Below the pieces are notes generated by a model. That model was not told where the DNA came from and searched no databases. It was given only the letters and a program-made list of their open reading frames with translations. The translations under genes and the position numbers were made by a program. 8,162 nt of DNA from Acidimicrobiia bacterium (GTDB lineage: Bacteria; Actinomycetota; Acidimicrobiia; Spongiisociales; UBA5794): contig JAUVPA010000077.1 in NCBI GenBank assembly GCA_030598905.1, positions 1 through 8,162 of the forward strand, written 5' to 3'. This document shows, in pieces, positions 5,914-8,162 of this stretch. Positions within the stretch are counted from its first letter, which is position 1. Every line of letters starts with the position of its first letter.

Positions 5914-8162
5914 GCAGCACTCACTCGGCCGGACGGCAATTCCTGCCCATCCCGGACCCGCAATATGGCGGCTCCGTAATGTACGACGCCAAAGACCCTG
6001 CGAGCCAGTTCCCCCCAATCGAGCCACTCCGTCCACCGGCCGGCGCACCCAATGTGCTGCTCATCATGCTCGACGACGTGGGATTCGGTGCCGCGAGTGC
6101 CTTCGGCGGACCTTGTGAGACGCCGACAGGTGAGCGCCTTGCCGGCGGGGGGTTGAAATTCAACCGATTCCATACGACGGCCCTGTGCTCGCCGACCCGA
6201 GCGGCTCTGCTTACCGGCCGCAACCACCACGCCGTCGGCATGGGAGGCATCACGGAGCTCGCCACCTCAGCACCCGGCTACAACTCGATCATCCCCAACA
6301 CCGCTGCGCCGCTTGCCCAGACGCTCAAGCTGAACGGATATTCGACGGCACAGTTCGGCAAATGCCACGAGGTCCCCGTCTGGGAGACGAGCCCCATGGG
6401 CCCGTTCCGGCAGTGGCCGACCAATCAAGGTTTCGAGCACTTCTACGGCTTCATCGGGGGCGAGACCAATCAGTACGCCCCGGCCATCTACCGCGACACC
6501 GTACCCGTGGAGCCGGAACGCACCGCAGAAGAGGGCTACCACTTCACAGAGGACATGACCGATCACGCCATCGACTGGGTTCGGCAGCAAAAGGCGTTGA
6601 TGCCCGAAAAGCCCTTCTTTGCATACTTTGCACCCGGAGCGACGCACGCCCCTCATCACGTGCCTGCGGAATGGTCCGACAAGTACCGGGGAAAGTTCGA
6701 TCAAGGCTGGGATCACGTGAGAGAAGAGACCCTTTCCCGCCAGAAAGAGCTCGGAGTCGTCCCCCAGGACGCGCAACTCACGGCGCGACCGGCACAGATT
6801 CCTGCATGGGAGGACATGCCAGACGACCTGAAGCCCGTGCTGGCCCGCCAGATGGAGATCTACGCCGGTTTCTTGGAGCACACCGACCATCACATCGGCC
6901 GCCTCATCGACGCACTTGCCGACCTCGAGATCCTCGAAAACACGCTGATCTACTACATCATCGGGGACAACGGCGCGTCGGCCGAAGGCACACTCCGCGG
7001 GACGTTCAATGAGGGGATATCCCTCAACGGAGCTTTCGACATCGAGACGACAGAGTTCATGACTGCCCACATCAGCGGGTTTGGGACGCCGGAAGCCAAC
7101 AACCACTACGCCGTGGGGTGGGCACATGCCATGGACACACCGTATCAGTGGACGAAACAGGTGGCATCGCATTGGGGAGGAACGAGGAACGGCACGATCG
7201 TTCACTGGCCGAACGGATTCAAGAGTCGCGGCGAGATTCGGTCGCAGTTCCACCATGTGATCGATTTTGCTCCGACCGTCCTGGCAGCCGCGGGTCTCCC
7301 GGCGCCGACCTCCGTGGATGGCGTTGCCCAAATGCCTCTCCACGGTGTCGACATGGCATACACATTCGATCACGCCGAGGCTGACGAAGGCCGCGAGACC
7401 CAGTACTTCGAAATGTTCGTGAATCGGGGGATCTACCACTGCGGTTGGACCGCCGTCACCCGACACAGCACCCCCTGGGCACTTGATGAGACGTCTCCGG
7501 CGATCGACGAAGACGAGTGGGAGTTATACGGTCCTGAAGACTGGACTCAGTCGAACAACCTCGCGGCAGAGATGCCCGAAAAGCTCGCGGAGCTGCAGCG
7601 GGTCTTCATGATCGAGGGCGCCCGTTATCAGGTCTTCCCGCTCGACGACCGACGTGTCGAACGATTCAACTCCGACCTTGCCGGTCGGCCGACCCTCATC
7701 AAAGGGAACTCCCAGCTCCTCTTCGGGGGGATGGGCCGCCTCTCGGAGAACTCCGTGGTGAACATCAAGAACAAGAGCCACGCCGTCACAGCGCAATTGG
7801 ACGTCCCGGACGAAGGCGCCCATGGCGTGATCGTCGCTCAAGGAGGAACGTTCGGGGGGTGGAGCCTGTACGTCTTCGACGGCAAACCGGCGTACTGCTA
7901 CAACCTCTTTGGCATTGAACGGTTCAAGGTCTACGGAGACTCAGAGCTTCCTGCCGGCGAGCATCAGGTGCGGATGGAGTTTGAATACGACGGCGGCGGT
8001 CTGGGCATGGGTGGCTCGATCACATTGTTCATCGACGGTGAGCGAGTCGGCCACGGTCGCGTCGATGCCACCCAGCCGATGATCTTCTCGGCAGACGAAA
8101 CGACGGACGTCGGTGGGGACACCGCGACCGCGGTGAGTGACGACTACGAACCGAAGGACAGC
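5910..8162 (+). CDS. Formylglycine-type sulfatase (arylsulfatase, AtsA-like), C-terminus cut by window edge
   Basis: Hydrolyses sulfate esters using a formylglycine made from a cysteine by a separate generating enzyme. 751 residues are present with an open frame to the window end. Every expected active-site element is visible: metal ligands D55-D56 in NVLLIMLDDVGFG; the formylglycine motif CSPTR with C93 and R97, followed by TGR; K151 and H153 in FGKCHE; H246 in GATHAPHH; D353-N354 in GDNGAS; and K416 in TKQVASHWGGTRNG. The FGKCHEVPVWETSP and GGETNQ stretches place it with the large mycobacterial AtsA-type sulfatases as I remember them, which have about 780 residues, so some 30-40 are probably missing. 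From about residue 605 a beta-rich module follows (SENSVVNIKNKSH, FGGWSLYVFDG, GEHQVRMEFEYDGGG), resembling a C-terminal beta-sandwich. There is no signal peptide or membrane segment, so it should act in the cytoplasm on imported or internal sulfate esters. Coupling to the LLM gene suggests linked substrates. Confidence 0.94.
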   Translation, partial: MSSTHSAGRQFLPIPDPQYGGSVMYDAKDPASQFPPIEPLRPPAGAPNVLLIMLDDVGFGAASAFGGPCETPTGERLAGGGLKFNRFHTTALCSPTRAALLTGRNHHAVGMGGITELATSAPGYNSIIPNTAAPLAQTLKLNGYSTAQFGKCHEVPVWETSPMGPFRQWPTNQGFEHFYGFIGGETNQYAPAIYRDTVPVEPERTAEEGYHFTEDMTDHAIDWVRQQKALMPEKPFFAYFAPGATHAPHHVPAEWSDKYRGKFDQGWDHVREETLSRQKELGVVPQDAQLTARPAQIPAWEDMPDDLKPVLARQMEIYAGFLEHTDHHIGRLIDALADLEILENTLIYYIIGDNGASAEGTLRGTFNEGISLNGAFDIETTEFMTAHISGFGTPEANNHYAVGWAHAMDTPYQWTKQVASHWGGTRNGTIVHWPNGFKSRGEIRSQFHHVIDFAPTVLAAAGLPAPTSVDGVAQMPLHGVDMAYTFDHAEADEGRETQYFEMFVNRGIYHCGWTAVTRHSTPWALDETSPAIDEDEWELYGPEDWTQSNNLAAEMPEKLAELQRVFMIEGARYQVFPLDDRRVERFNSDLAGRPTLIKGNSQLLFGGMGRLSENSVVNIKNKSHAVTAQLDVPDEGAHGVIVAQGGTFGGWSLYVFDGKPAYCYNLFGIERFKVYGDSELPAGEHQVRMEFEYDGGGLGMGGSITLFIDGERVGHGRVDATQPMIFSADETTDVGGDTATAVSDDYEPKDS

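Noticed and set aside
5023..6048. A 341-codon minus-strand frame across the LLM gene and the divergent spacer
   Set aside because: It runs antisense to a clear LLM oxidoreductase, crosses the promoter region, and has no recognisable motif.
6185..7012. A 275-codon plus-strand frame within the sulfatase
   Set aside because: It is a shifted frame of the sulfatase, rich in Arg, His and Pro. The sulfatase frame carries the CSPTR and GDNG motifs.
6267..7466. A 399-codon open frame on the minus strand, antisense to the sulfatase
   Set aside because: It lies wholly inside the sulfatase gene, whose active-site motifs are complete in the other frame. The translation resembles no family I know and is what GC-rich codon phasing produces on the opposite strand.

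Overview
The window is GC-rich, with densely packed genes and short spacers. Its gene content points to an actinobacterium (Actinomycetota). It has a bacterial two-subunit-type GltB, an Eis-type acetyltransferase, a luciferase-like oxidoreductase of the kind that usually uses coenzyme F420, and a large sulfatase resembling mycobacterial AtsA. It also has start sites that look leaderless. A deep-branching group such as Acidimicrobiia is my guess from the style of the genes; the sequence alone does not settle it.

Layout. (1) Bases 1-3218, minus strand: the first 1072 codons of gltB, the large subunit of glutamate synthase. The reading frame is open throughout but is cut by the left edge just before the iron-sulfur cysteines. 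(2) 3219-3373: a 155-bp divergent regulatory spacer with a plausible gltB promoter, a gltB leader with alternative hairpins, and a TANNNT box set at leaderless distance from the next gene. (3) 3374-3814, plus: a short 146-residue Rossmann protein of the NmrA/atypical-SDR type. (4) 3834-5057, minus: an Eis-family GNAT N-acetyltransferase, convergent with the previous gene across 19 bp. (5) 5058-5133: a 76-bp divergent spacer with a perfect 6-bp inverted repeat over the acetyltransferase -10 box. (6) 5134-5913, plus: an LLM-class (luciferase-like) oxidoreductase. (7) 5910-8162, plus: a formylglycine-type sulfatase, overlapping the LLM stop codon in an ATGA junction and cut by the right edge close to its C-terminus.

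How the genes fit together. GltB is core ammonium assimilation, and its gltD partner would be expected to the left of the window. The LLM oxidoreductase and sulfatase are translationally coupled and probably work on the same or successive compounds. One possibility is sulfate-ester removal paired with a flavin/F420 redox step on the same scaffold. The Eis-like gene is read divergently from that pair and may share its control region. I see no RNA genes, CRISPR array, insertion sequence, prophage or classical defence system. The most unusual items are the coupled LLM-sulfatase pair, the short NmrA-like protein facing gltB, and the symmetric elements in the two divergent spacers.
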